5,594 bases of DNA, from positions 1 to 5,594 of the forward strand of contig UROZ01000129.1 in NCBI GenBank assembly GCA_900549655.1. The letters run 5' to 3'. The translations under genes and the position numbers were made by a program. A model generated the notes under the pieces. The model saw only the letters and a program-made list of their open reading frames with translations, ran no database searches and was not told the DNA's origin. Below are positions 1 through 5,594 of the stretch, piece by piece. The stretch comes from an uncultured Collinsella sp. GTDB taxonomy: Bacteria; Actinomycetota; Coriobacteriia; Coriobacteriales; Coriobacteriaceae. Positions within the stretch are counted from its first letter, which is position 1, and every line of letters begins with the position of its first letter.

Positions 1-1883
1 CCAAGTACCGCGGTGAGTTCGAGGACCGCTTAAAGGCCGTGCTCAAGGAGGTGCAGAAGTCCGAAGGTAAGGTCATCCTGTTCATCGATGAGCTCCACAC
101 CATCGTGGGCGCGGGTGCCACCGAGGGCTCCATGGACGCCGGCAACATCCTCAAGCCGGCGCTCGCCCGTGGCGACCTGCACGCGATCGGCGCGACCACG
201 CTCGACGAATACCGCAAGTACATCGAGAAGGACGCGGCGCTCGCCCGTCGTTTCCAGACCGTTATGGTGAGCGAGCCTACCGTCGAGGACACCATTTCGA
301 TCCTGCGTGGTCTGAAGGAGAAGTACGAGATCTTCCACGGTGTGCATATCACCGATAGCGCGCTCGTGGCAGCTGCCGACCTCTCCGATCGCTACATCGC
401 CGACCGCTTCCTGCCCGACAAGGCCATCGACCTGGTCGATGAGGCCGCAAGCCGCCTGCGGATGGAGCTCGATAGCATGCCGGTCGAGATCGACGCCACC
501 ACGCGTCAGCTCACTCAGCTGCAGATCGAGGAACAGGCGCTCATGAAAGAGACCGATGACGCCTCCAAGGAGCGTCTGGAGGCCCTGCGCCAGGAGATTG
601 CCGAGGTCCAGGAAAAACTCAACGTGCAAAAGGCCGGCTGGCTCAACCAGAAGAACGCCATCGACCACGTGCAGGAGCTTAAGAGCCAGCTTGACGAGGC
701 CAAGAGCGAGGAGGAGCGTGCGACGCGCAACGGCGATTTGGGTCGTGCGTCCGAGCTGCGCTACTCCGTGATTCCGGGCCTGCAGCAGCAGATTCAGGAT
801 TCCGAGGCCGCGCTCGAGGCGCAAAAGCAGCAGGACGGCGAGGGCCTCAACGAGCAGGTGACCTCCGATGAGATCGCCGAGGTCGTGAGCGCCTGGACCG
901 GCGTGCCCGTGTCCAAGATGATGCAGGGCGAGCTCGACAAGCTCAAGGGCTTGGAGGGTGAGCTACATAAGCGCGTCATCGGCCAGGACGAGGCCGTCTC
1001 CGCCGTCGCCGCAGCTGTGCGCCGCAGCCGTGCGGGCCTCTCCGATCCGGACAAGCCCATCGGCAGCTTCTTCTTCCTGGGCCCCACCGGCGTGGGCAAG
1101 ACCGAGCTCGCCAAGGCGCTGGCCGAGTGCCTGTTCGATGACGAGCGCGCGCTCGTGCGTATCGACATGTCCGAGTACATGGAGAAGTTCAGCGTCCAGC
1201 GTCTGATCGGTGCGCCCCCGGGATACGTGGGCTACGACGAGGGCGGTCAGCTTACCGAGGCCGTGCGCCGTCGTCCGTACTCCGTGATCTTGCTCGACGA
1301 GATGGAGAAGGCCCATCCGGATGTCTTCAACGTGCTGCTGCAGGTGCTCGACGACGGTCGTCTGACCGACGGCCAGGGTCGCCAGGTGTCCTTCAAGAAC
1401 ACGATTATCATCATGACGAGCAACGTGGGCTCCAAGGCTATTGCCGAGCTTTCCGGCAAGGATGAGGAGGAGATGCGCCATCAGGTCGACGCCGCCATGG
1501 CTCAGACCTTCCGCCCCGAGTTCCTCAACCGTATCGATGATATCGTGGTGTTCCATCCGCTTGGCATGGCGCAGATCGAGAAGATCGTCGATATCCAGCT
1601 CGCCGACGTCCGCGCACGCCTGGCCAAGGAGCGCATGACGCTTGCCATCACCCCGGCGGCCAAGCAGATGCTCGCCGTGGGTGGCCTGGACCCCGTGTTC
1701 GGTGCCCGTCCGCTCAAGCGTCTGGTCCAGCGCGAGGTCGTGGACGCCATCGCCGCCGCCATCATCGACGGTACGGTGCGCGAGGGCGATCAGGTGACGG
1801 TCGATGTCGACAAGGACGGCGGCTTTACCGTCGTGTGCGACAACACGCCGGCGGCCACCTACGAGGTCCCCGACGCCCAGTAG
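1..1883 (+). CDS. clpB: ATP-dependent chaperone ClpB (disaggregase), 5' end missing
   Basis: ClpB is a cytoplasmic hexameric AAA+ disaggregase that pulls polypeptides out of aggregates together with DnaK/DnaJ/GrpE. The reading frame is open from base 3, so the GTG at 39 is an internal Val and not a start. About 626 codons are visible; the N domain and the first Walker A motif (roughly 240 residues by family length) lie outside the window. Visible in order: NBD1 Walker B (ILFIDELHT, around 75-101); the long coiled-coil middle domain (about 480-870), including the family-typical NGDLGRASELRY stretch, which separates ClpB from ClpA and ClpC; NBD2 Walker A GPTGVGKT (1080-1103); Walker B VILLDE (1284-1301); sensor-1 region with TSNVGS; the RPEFLNRID arginine-finger region (1512 onward); and sensor-2 GARPLKR (1701-1721). 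The frame is intact to the TAG stop. The C-terminal tail ends acidic and slightly extended. A strong terminator follows 45 bases later. The promoter is not in view. Confidence 0.97.
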   Translation, partial: KYRGEFEDRLKAVLKEVQKSEGKVILFIDELHTIVGAGATEGSMDAGNILKPALARGDLHAIGATTLDEYRKYIEKDAALARRFQTVMVSEPTVEDTISILRGLKEKYEIFHGVHITDSALVAAADLSDRYIADRFLPDKAIDLVDEAASRLRMELDSMPVEIDATTRQLTQLQIEEQALMKETDDASKERLEALRQEIAEVQEKLNVQKAGWLNQKNAIDHVQELKSQLDEAKSEEERATRNGDLGRASELRYSVIPGLQQQIQDSEAALEAQKQQDGEGLNEQVTSDEIAEVVSAWTGVPVSKMMQGELDKLKGLEGELHKRVIGQDEAVSAVAAAVRRSRAGLSDPDKPIGSFFFLGPTGVGKTELAKALAECLFDDERALVRIDMSEYMEKFSVQRLIGAPPGYVGYDEGGQLTEAVRRRPYSVILLDEMEKAHPDVFNVLLQVLDDGRLTDGQGRQVSFKNTIIIMTSNVGSKAIAELSGKDEEEMRHQVDAAMAQTFRPEFLNRIDDIVVFHPLGMAQIEKIVDIQLADVRARLAKERMTLAITPAAKQMLAVGGLDPVFGARPLKRLVQREVVDAIAAAIIDGTVREGDQVTVDVDKDGGFTVVCDNTPAATYEVPDAQ

Positions 1884-1927
1884 ATTTTTGGGACATGCCT
1901 TAAAATCCACTTTTGAGCCGAACGCCA

Positions 1928-1964
1928 AGGGCGGCGGATCCAAATTGGGTCCGCCGCCCTTTTT
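1928..1964 (+). terminator. Intrinsic terminator of clpB
   Basis: A 14-bp GC-rich stem (1928-1941 with 1947-1960, one T-G wobble, otherwise complete) closes a five-base AAATT loop and runs straight into a T tract (1960-1964). It lies 45 bases after the clpB stop and should end most clpB transcription before the small gene at 2016. Confidence 0.93.
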
Positions 1965-2015
1965 CGTGCGACAATCAATGATGCTGAACGGATTGAGCTG
2001 CAAGGAGATATACAG

Positions 2016-2210
2016 ATGAAGGACGAGAGCAAGACGAACGCGTCGATGACCGAGGCCGCGCCTGCCGCACCCAAGCCTGCGCCTAAGCCCGCGCCCAAGC
2101 CGCGCGACCCCTTCATTCGCGCTGAGAACGAGGACGACGACGGCTACGATCCCTACAGCGATCGCCGCCCCGAGCGCGAACCGATGTTCGAAGCCGACCC
2201 GTGGCGTTAA
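2016..2210 (+). CDS. Small Pro/Lys-rich, acidic hypothetical protein (64 aa)
   Basis: I do not recognise this protein. It is supported by a good ribosome binding site (AAGGAG at 2002-2007, eight bases before the ATG), GC-rich codon use like clpB, and a clean TAA stop. The N-terminal third is polar. Residues 19-30 are three PKP(A/R) units, the middle (about 36-46) is acidic with EDDDGYDPY, and the end is charged with a closing DPWR. There is no signal peptide, membrane segment or cysteine, so it is probably a disordered cytoplasmic protein. The basic proline-rich half and the acidic half could bind nucleic acid or a partner protein, but that is a guess. It lies between the clpB terminator and the ATPase control region, so it probably needs its own promoter. 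Only a weak candidate -10 (GACAAT, 1970-1975) without a good -35 is visible. Confidence 0.72.
   Translation: MKDESKTNASMTEAAPAAPKPAPKPAPKPRDPFIRAENEDDDGYDPYSDRRPEREPMFEADPWR
2070..2105 (+). repeat. Three 12-base tandem units coding PKPA, PKPA, PKPR
   Basis: Three in-frame, slightly diverged 12-base units (2070-2081, 2082-2093, 2094-2105) inside the small gene encode the Pro-Lys-Pro stretch. Differences lie mostly at third codon positions, apart from the last codon changing Ala to Arg. This suggests selection on the peptide rather than a fresh slippage array. Confidence 0.7.
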
Positions 2211-2268
2211 AGTAGCTAATTTAGGACGGGGCTTTTTAACCACTTTTGCCGTCTGGACAGCAGAAAAA

Positions 2269-2289
2269 CTTGATTATCTATTAATCAAG
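2269..2289 (+). promoter_or_regulatory. Operator-like element 1 (CTTG-N13-CAAG)
   Basis: This is a symmetric element with CTTGATTA at 2269-2276 and TAATCAAG at 2282-2289; the pairing continues one base outward on each side (AACTTGATTA / TAATCAAGTT, ten perfect pairs around TCTAT). Outer bases and 21-bp length match the HspR HAIR consensus CTTGAGT-N7-ACTCAAG with one difference per arm. It lies upstream of the expected -35 region of the ATPase promoter. A short cruciform or a site for a dimeric repressor are both possible; it lacks a T tract and is not a terminator. Confidence 0.55.
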
Positions 2290-2300
2290 TTGTACGCAAT

Positions 2301-2321
2301 CTTGCTCTCTTGCTAATCAAG
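2301..2321 (+). promoter_or_regulatory. Operator-like element 2 (CTTG-N13-CAAG)
   Basis: CTTGCTC at 2301-2307 and AATCAAG at 2315-2321 have the same outer bases and spacing as element 1, starting 32 bp further on (about three helical turns). It covers the place where a -35 box would sit for the TATAAT at 2328-2333, so a bound protein should block RNA polymerase. By palindrome symmetry it is the reverse complement of element 3 with one mismatch, so the two are not independent evidence. Confidence 0.5.
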
Positions 2322-2327
2322 AATCAG

Positions 2328-2333
2328 TATAAT
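2328..2333 (+). promoter_or_regulatory. -10 box of the ATPase promoter (TATAAT)
   Basis: A perfect TATAAT lies 32 bases before the ATPase start codon, predicting a start of transcription near 2340 and a leader of about 25 nt. No good -35 hexamer lies at 16-18 bp; TTGCTC at 2302-2307 is 20 bp away, and there is no extended TG. This could mean a weak or activator-dependent promoter. The first five bases of the box sit in the ten-base spacer of the long inverted repeat. Confidence 0.65.
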
Positions 2334-2354
2334 CTTGAGTAGCAAGAGAGCAAG
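2334..2354 (+). promoter_or_regulatory. Operator-like element 3 (CTTG-N13-CAAG)
   Basis: CTTGAGT at 2334-2340 is an exact HAIR left arm. It is followed after seven bases by GAGCAAG (2348-2354), in which only CAAG is conserved. It starts 33 bp after element 2, directly abuts the TATAAT box and covers the expected transcription start near 2340, a classic repressor position. Confidence 0.5.
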
Positions 2355-2365
2355 ATTGGAGAATC

Positions 2366-3718
2366 ATGTCATTCAATGACTTGGTGGCCAAGAAAATAAA
2401 GGACTTTGAGCAACAGGGAGTTCCGCAGGTTTTTGAGCGAGACCTTGATCTGGGAAATCCGCAGGAGCCAAAGCGCGACAACATCGTGAACGTGATTGTG
2501 GGAGCTCGCCGTTGCGGAAAGACGTATCGCCTGTATCAGGAGATGCGGCGGCTTCAGAGCCGGGGCGTCGAGCTTGACCGGATGCTTTACTTCAATTTTG
2601 AGGATGAGCGCTTGCGCCCGTATGAGCCATCGCTGCTGGCGGACGTGCTCGACACGTTCTATGCGCTGTATCCTGTTGCTCGAACCGAGGGCGCTTACAT
2701 TTTCTTTGACGAGATCCAGGAAATTCCCGAATGGGGTGCGTTTCTGCGGCGTGTAGTCGATACGGAGAAAGCGACCGTCTATGTGACGGGATCTTCTTCT
2801 AAGATGCTGTCCTCAGAACTTAAGAGCGAGTTCAGGGGTCGTTCTCTTGTGCGAGAGCTTTTTCCGTTGAGTTTTTCGGAATACGTTCGATATAAGACGG
2901 GGAGCGTTCTCGAGCCAGATGCGACCTTTTCCCCGAGCGATGCAGCGCTGCTTCGACATCATCTGATCGGGTATCTTGAACGAGGGGGATTCATTGCGAC
3001 ACTTGAGCAGACGCCTGCAGACGCGATTCAGCTGCTACAGGAATATGCTTCGCGAACGGTCGCCATGGACGTCGTTGAACGTTACGACGTCAAGAACCCT
3101 CGCCTGGCATCGCTGTTCTTGACGCGGTGTATGGCATCTTCGGGACGAGAGCTGTCAGTGAACAAAGTGTACAACGAGTTCAAGAGCAGACAGATACCCG
3201 TCAGTCGTAATTCGCTTAGCGATTTACTTGAGTATTATGAGGACGCCTACCTGTTATTTTCTGTGCCGGAGTTCACGCGTTCACTGGCAAATAACATGCG
3301 GTCTGCGTCTAAGGTCTACGCTGTCGACCCTGCGATGTTTGGAGCATTCTCTCCCGCATCAGCATTGGACCAGGGCCAGAGGCTCGAGACCGCAGTGTTC
3401 AATGCGCTAAGAAGAAAGACTCCCGCGGTGAGGACCGGCTCGGTCTGCCGCCTGCTGATCAAAGAGAAGAGCAAAAGCCATGAGGTGGACTTTGTGGCTG
3501 GGGACGCGCTTCTCATGCGGGCTTATAGCCTGATTCAGGTGAGTGCGGATATGGCACGTGAGAAAACGCGCGAGCGCGAAATTGCCGCGCTTGATGCCTC
3601 GATGGCCCAGTTCGATCTTGGCGAGTCGGCAATCGTTACCATGGATGAACAGACCGATATTTCATGCGAGCACGGTGTGGTCCACGTTGTGCCCGCATGG
3701 AAGTGGCTCCTTGCCTAA
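2366..3718 (+). CDS. AAA_14/DUF4143 family ATP-binding protein (450 aa)
   Basis: This is a P-loop ATPase of the AAA_14 plus DUF4143 architecture, a widespread, often multi-copy and horizontally moved family without an established cellular role. Visible: Walker A GARRCGKT (residues 46-53); Walker B YIFFDEIQ (111-118) with acidic D115/E116; a sensor-like TGSSS (141-145); the family-typical FRGR...RELFPLSFSEY stretch (156-173); a winged-helix-like region around SVNKVYNEFKSRQIPVSRNSLSDLLEYYEDAYLLF; and a C-terminal EVDFV (373-377) with IQVS (390-393), which resembles a decayed PD-(D/E)XK nuclease core with Ser where Lys is expected. There is no signal peptide or membrane segment. The length is normal for the family and the frame is intact. 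The start is set by GGAG at 2358-2361, only four bases before the ATG. Codon use (more TTT, AAT, CGA, GTT) is less GC-rich than in clpB, suggesting separate acquisition. It is probably monocistronic under its own repeat-laden promoter. Confidence 0.92.
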   Translation: MSFNDLVAKKIKDFEQQGVPQVFERDLDLGNPQEPKRDNIVNVIVGARRCGKTYRLYQEMRRLQSRGVELDRMLYFNFEDERLRPYEPSLLADVLDTFYALYPVARTEGAYIFFDEIQEIPEWGAFLRRVVDTEKATVYVTGSSSKMLSSELKSEFRGRSLVRELFPLSFSEYVRYKTGSVLEPDATFSPSDAALLRHHLIGYLERGGFIATLEQTPADAIQLLQEYASRTVAMDVVERYDVKNPRLASLFLTRCMASSGRELSVNKVYNEFKSRQIPVSRNSLSDLLEYYEDAYLLFSVPEFTRSLANNMRSASKVYAVDPAMFGAFSPASALDQGQRLETAVFNALRRKTPAVRTGSVCRLLIKEKSKSHEVDFVAGDALLMRAYSLIQVSADMAREKTREREIAALDASMAQFDLGESAIVTMDEQTDISCEHGVVHVVPAWKWLLA

Positions 3719-3791
3719 TCATCTATGGGCCTGTGGGGTCAGGACCTCCTGGCTCCCTCATCACGGTTGGGGAGCACCTTGCTGCGCCAGG
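3719..3791. other. Convergent intergenic gap with a weak hairpin
   Basis: This is a 73-base gap between the stop of the ATPase (+) and the stop of the membrane protein (-). The best structure is a 6-bp stem, GCTCCC (3752-3757) with GGGAGC (3770-3775), around a 12-base loop. Neither side has a T tract, so a bidirectional terminator is only possible. A smaller CCAGG/CCTGG pair (3787-3801) overlaps the minus-strand stop. Confidence 0.3.
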
Positions 3792-5273
3792 CTAGTCCTG
3801 GGCTTTGATACTCGGCATCAGAATCTGGGCGAGGTAGTCGGTCTCGAGTTTGGCGGCGGCGTCGGCCTTGCCGTCTTTGCCGACCAGCACGTTCTTGATC
3901 TGGCTATAGGTATAGCGGTTGCCGGTCGTCAGCTCGACAAGCTCAATGGCCGCGTCCATGGGGTAGGTCGACACTGGATCCTGGGTGCGCCCGTTGATAG
4001 TCTGGGGCACCACGTACGGATAGACGGGGCCGCTGGCATAGACGGTATAACCGTTGCCCAGATTGGCCGCACCCAAAACCGTATCGCCCTCATCGGGCGT
4101 AAAGCTCTCGCCCTCGCGCACCGCGACGAGCGTCACGATCGGCGTATCGCTGTCGCCGTCCAGATAAATGCACAGCGTGTTGCCGTTTTGCCAGGTTGCG
4201 ACCTTGCCATACCACTCAACCGGAATATCGAGCTGATACAGGTCCGTTGCCTTATGCCGAGCATCGGCATCGCGCGCGGCCTGCGCTTCGCTCGCGCTCA
4301 CGGCATTGACGGCGGCGTCGCGCCGCGCGATTGCTGCCTGCTGGAGCACTTTGGCAGCCGCGGCGGAGCTCGCACCGCCCTCTTCGGCATACTTGGCGGC
4401 GGCATCGATCTGGTCGTCAGTCACCGTGTCGGCCGAAGGCACCTTGAGCCTAAAGGCGGCCTGGCTGCTTAGGTCCTGTCCGTCGCTCTTGATCGTGACC
4501 TGCGCCTTGGTGGTCGGCACGGTATAGACGGTGCCGTCGGACGCGATGGGGGAGGCGGCAATGGAGAGCGTGTAATCGCCGGGCAGCAGTTTGATGCCGC
4601 GGCCGTGCTCGTCAACATAGAGCGTTTCGCTCACGGAGGAGCCGTCAGAATCCTGACCGCTCACCTGTACGGGAATCTTGGAGCCAGTGGAACAGTCGAG
4701 GCCCGCGGCATGCACGCCAATCTGCACTGACATCATCGTGTGGGCATTGGCGGCGGCGATGGCAGCCTGCTCTTGCTGATATCCGTTCCAGGCAGCATAG
4801 CCTGCGCCGCCGGCGACGAGCGCGACGGCCACAACGCCAGCGACCATCAGATTGCGGCGCTTGGGCGACATCTTGCGATGACGAACCTCGGCCTCGCGTG
4901 CCGAGGGAACGGACGGCAGGGGAATATCGCCCATGGCGATGGTTTCGTCCACGGCTGGTGCGGAACCCAGGCCAGGAAGCTCGCGGGTCAGCGAATCCTC
5001 GGCCGGCAAGCTGTCGAGCAAGACGGTTTCCTCGCCCGTGTCGGATTCGGGCTGGTCGTCGGCCTCGCTATCGTCCTCTTCGGCTTCGTCAGGAGCGTCT
5101 TTGGCGTCGCTGCCTTCGTCCTCAGTGTCTTCGTGCACCTCGTCCTGCGCGTCGACGGCCGAATCGCTAAACGAGAGCTCGTCTAGCGCGATCCGGTCAA
5201 GGCTCTCCAGGGCTTCGGCACATGCTTCCGCATCCTGGGCCGCATCCTCGCGGCCATACGTCTCATCGCTCAT
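3792..5273 (-). CDS. Single-pass membrane protein with acidic cytoplasmic tail (493 aa)
   Basis: I do not recognise a named family. The start at 5273 (MSDETYGRED) is preferred over an upstream in-frame ATG at 5324 because GGGGGA (minus strand, 5282-5277) lies just before it and the extra residues look like translated leader. Residues 1-130 are strongly acidic and low-complexity, without a signal peptide. Basic RHRKMSPKRR (131-140) precedes one hydrophobic segment (about 142-161), so the N-terminus should be inside and the rest outside. Outside, about 185-275 looks like a small beta-sandwich (LLPGDYTLSIAASP resembles carboxypeptidase-regulatory or Ig-like folds). An Ala-rich, probably helical linker (about 285-340) follows. 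A C-terminal beta-rich domain (about 345-490) begins DIPVEWYGKVATW. Cysteines are C18, C194 and C368. Two tail sites, EETVLLD (81-87) and DETIAMGD (109-116), resemble acidic phosphothreonine sites bound by FHA domains; this is inference. A role in envelope sensing or surface interaction is plausible but unproven. Confidence 0.88.
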   Translation of the reverse strand: MSDETYGREDAAQDAEACAEALESLDRIALDELSFSDSAVDAQDEVHEDTEDEGSDAKDAPDEAEEDDSEADDQPESDTGEETVLLDSLPAEDSLTRELPGLGSAPAVDETIAMGDIPLPSVPSAREAEVRHRKMSPKRRNLMVAGVVAVALVAGGAGYAAWNGYQQEQAAIAAANAHTMMSVQIGVHAAGLDCSTGSKIPVQVSGQDSDGSSVSETLYVDEHGRGIKLLPGDYTLSIAASPIASDGTVYTVPTTKAQVTIKSDGQDLSSQAAFRLKVPSADTVTDDQIDAAAKYAEEGGASSAAAAKVLQQAAIARRDAAVNAVSASEAQAARDADARHKATDLYQLDIPVEWYGKVATWQNGNTLCIYLDGDSDTPIVTLVAVREGESFTPDEGDTVLGAANLGNGYTVYASGPVYPYVVPQTINGRTQDPVSTYPMDAAIELVELTTGNRYTYSQIKNVLVGKDGKADAAAKLETDYLAQILMPSIKAQD

Positions 5274-5391
5274 ATATCCCCCAATGCAATATCGGCTCAA
5301 CACTGTACCCAAAAATGGAGCCATATAAAGCGCGTATGAAATATAAGATTTGATTTAACCTGAGCGCATCGTTCGGCCGCATCCTCGCGGC
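5238..5391. repeat. 17-bp perfect direct repeat, 137 bp apart
   Basis: GGCCGCATCCTCGCGGC occurs at 5238-5254, inside the first codons of the membrane protein gene, and at 5375-5391, between that gene and the terminator at 5395. Each copy is a small hairpin (GCCGC/GCGGC with ATCCTC loop); the first extends to six pairs. It may be a small duplication or a paired binding site. Confidence 0.6.
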
Positions 5392-5394
5392 AGC
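5274..5394 (-). promoter_or_regulatory. Probable promoter region of the membrane protein gene
   Basis: This AT-richer upstream region follows the terminator of the preceding minus-strand gene, so transcription of the membrane protein gene must start here. The best -10 candidate on the minus strand is TATATT (5345-5340), with a second one near 5327-5322. Neither has a convincing -35, so the exact promoter is uncertain. Confidence 0.3.
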
Positions 5395-5434
5395 AAAAGG
5401 CCCCCGGAACGCGAACGAATCACATTCCGGGGGC
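5395..5434 (-). terminator. Intrinsic terminator of the right-hand partial gene
   Basis: Read on the minus strand, GCCCCCGGAA (5434-5425) pairs perfectly with TTCCGGGGGC (5409-5400) around a 15-base loop, followed by C and TTTT (5398-5395). It lies about 70 bases after the TAA at 5506-5508. It separates that gene from the membrane protein gene. Confidence 0.85.
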
Positions 5435-5505
5435 TCTGCAATGCGTTGAGTTGCGCGGAGCCGGCCATGCTGCTTCGCGCTCAAGCGATGTCTGCGCCAG
5501 GCACG

Positions 5506-5594
5506 TTACTCGGCGTGCGCGTAATCAACCTTGGCGCGGCGAGCGGTGGCCTTCTCCCAATCGCTGGTGCCCTCAAAGACATCCTGCTTGTAGG
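5506..5594 (-). CDS. C-terminal end of an unidentified protein (28 codons visible)
   Basis: Read on the minus strand, an open frame enters from the right edge and ends at TAA (5508-5506). The visible residues include DVFEGTSDWEKATARR and end VDYAHAE. Codon use is GC-rich and a strong terminator follows, so this is very likely a real gene end. The fragment is hydrophilic, charged and probably helical, with no diagnostic motif, so I assign no function. Confidence 0.75.
   Translation of the reverse strand, partial: YKQDVFEGTSDWEKATARRAKVDYAHAE

Larger units (their letters stand above)
2297..2358. repeat. 26-bp inverted repeat around the ATPase promoter
   Basis: Arms at 2297-2322 and 2333-2358 pair at 25 of 26 positions, the outer 19 without interruption, around a ten-base spacer (2323-2332). 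The right arm ends at the first G of the ATPase Shine-Dalgarno sequence. There is no T tract, so it is not a terminator. No matching copy of the arm is seen after the ATPase gene, so it is not the terminal repeat of a visible mobile element. Confidence 0.9.

Noticed and set aside
963..2243. Long open frame on the minus strand opposite clpB (426 codons), and another at 30-824
   Set aside because: They are antisense to a certain clpB frame, arise from GC-rich codon structure, have His/Leu/Gly-rich nonsense composition, and the longer one runs through the clpB terminator.
2198..2243. Possible hairpin after the small gene (GTGG...TTAAA with TTTAACCAC) considered as a terminator
   Set aside because: The stem is bulged and AT-rich, its T run lies inside the pairing arm rather than after it, and it overlaps the last sense codon and the stop.
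2269..2354. The repeat cluster as a CRISPR array or tRNA
   Set aside because: Elements are short, symmetric and only three, the intervening sequences are 11-12 bp, and no cloverleaf forms.
2297..2358. The long inverted repeat as the end of an insertion sequence or MITE
   Set aside because: No second copy, target-site duplication or transposase is visible; its position around a TATAAT box fits regulation better.
3543..4472. Plus-strand open frame of 309 codons across the ATPase end and the membrane protein gene
   Set aside because: It spans two real genes in other frames, lacks a ribosome site, and shows no domain. It is a mirror of GC-rich coding.
4740..5328. Plus-strand open frames opposite the N-terminal part of the membrane protein
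   Set aside because: Ser- or Arg-rich translations of the acidic tail read backwards; the minus-strand frame has the membrane segment and the ribosome site.
5453..5480. 9-bp hairpin GCGCGGAGC / GCTTCGCGC after the right-hand partial gene
   Set aside because: It has no T tract and, on the strand that is transcribed here, one A-C mismatch; likely a chance structure in GC-rich DNA.

Overview
The window is a stretch of a fairly GC-rich bacterial chromosome. High-GC codon choice, a ClpB with a full middle domain, and alanine-rich, acidic surface proteins fit an actinobacterium. The overall flavour recalls Coriobacteriia such as Collinsella, but this is an inference from style, not a database match.

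Layout: (1) 1-1883 (+) is the 3' three-quarters of clpB, the disaggregase. It is closed by a strong intrinsic terminator at 1928-1964. (2) 2016-2210 (+) is a 64-residue, probably disordered Pro/Lys-rich then acidic protein with a good ribosome binding site and no recognisable family. (3) 2211-2365 is an AT-richer control region densely packed with inverted repeats. It holds three 21-bp CTTG-N13-CAAG elements spaced 32-33 bp apart, a perfect TATAAT box, and a 26-bp inverted repeat whose 10-base spacer contains most of that box. (4) 2366-3718 (+) is a 450-residue AAA_14/DUF4143 ATPase with visibly lower-GC codon use than its neighbours. (5) 3719-3791 is a short convergent gap. (6) 3792-5273 (-) is a 493-residue single-pass membrane protein with a long acidic cytoplasmic tail and an extracytoplasmic part. 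(7) 5274-5505 holds the upstream region of that gene and a minus-strand terminator (5395-5434) belonging to (8) a gene at 5506-5594 (-) of which only the last 28 codons are visible.

The genes do not form one operon: clpB is sealed by its terminator, the ATPase has its own elaborate promoter, and the membrane protein faces the other way. The most interesting signal is the ATPase control region. Its repeated CTTG-N13-CAAG elements have the same length and outer bases as the HAIR operator of the heat-shock repressor HspR (CTTGAGT-N7-ACTCAAG). HspR controls clpB in several actinobacteria. This raises the possibility that a DUF4143 ATPase of unknown function is under stress-type or self-type repression. 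The long hairpin may also shield its start codon from read-through transcripts.
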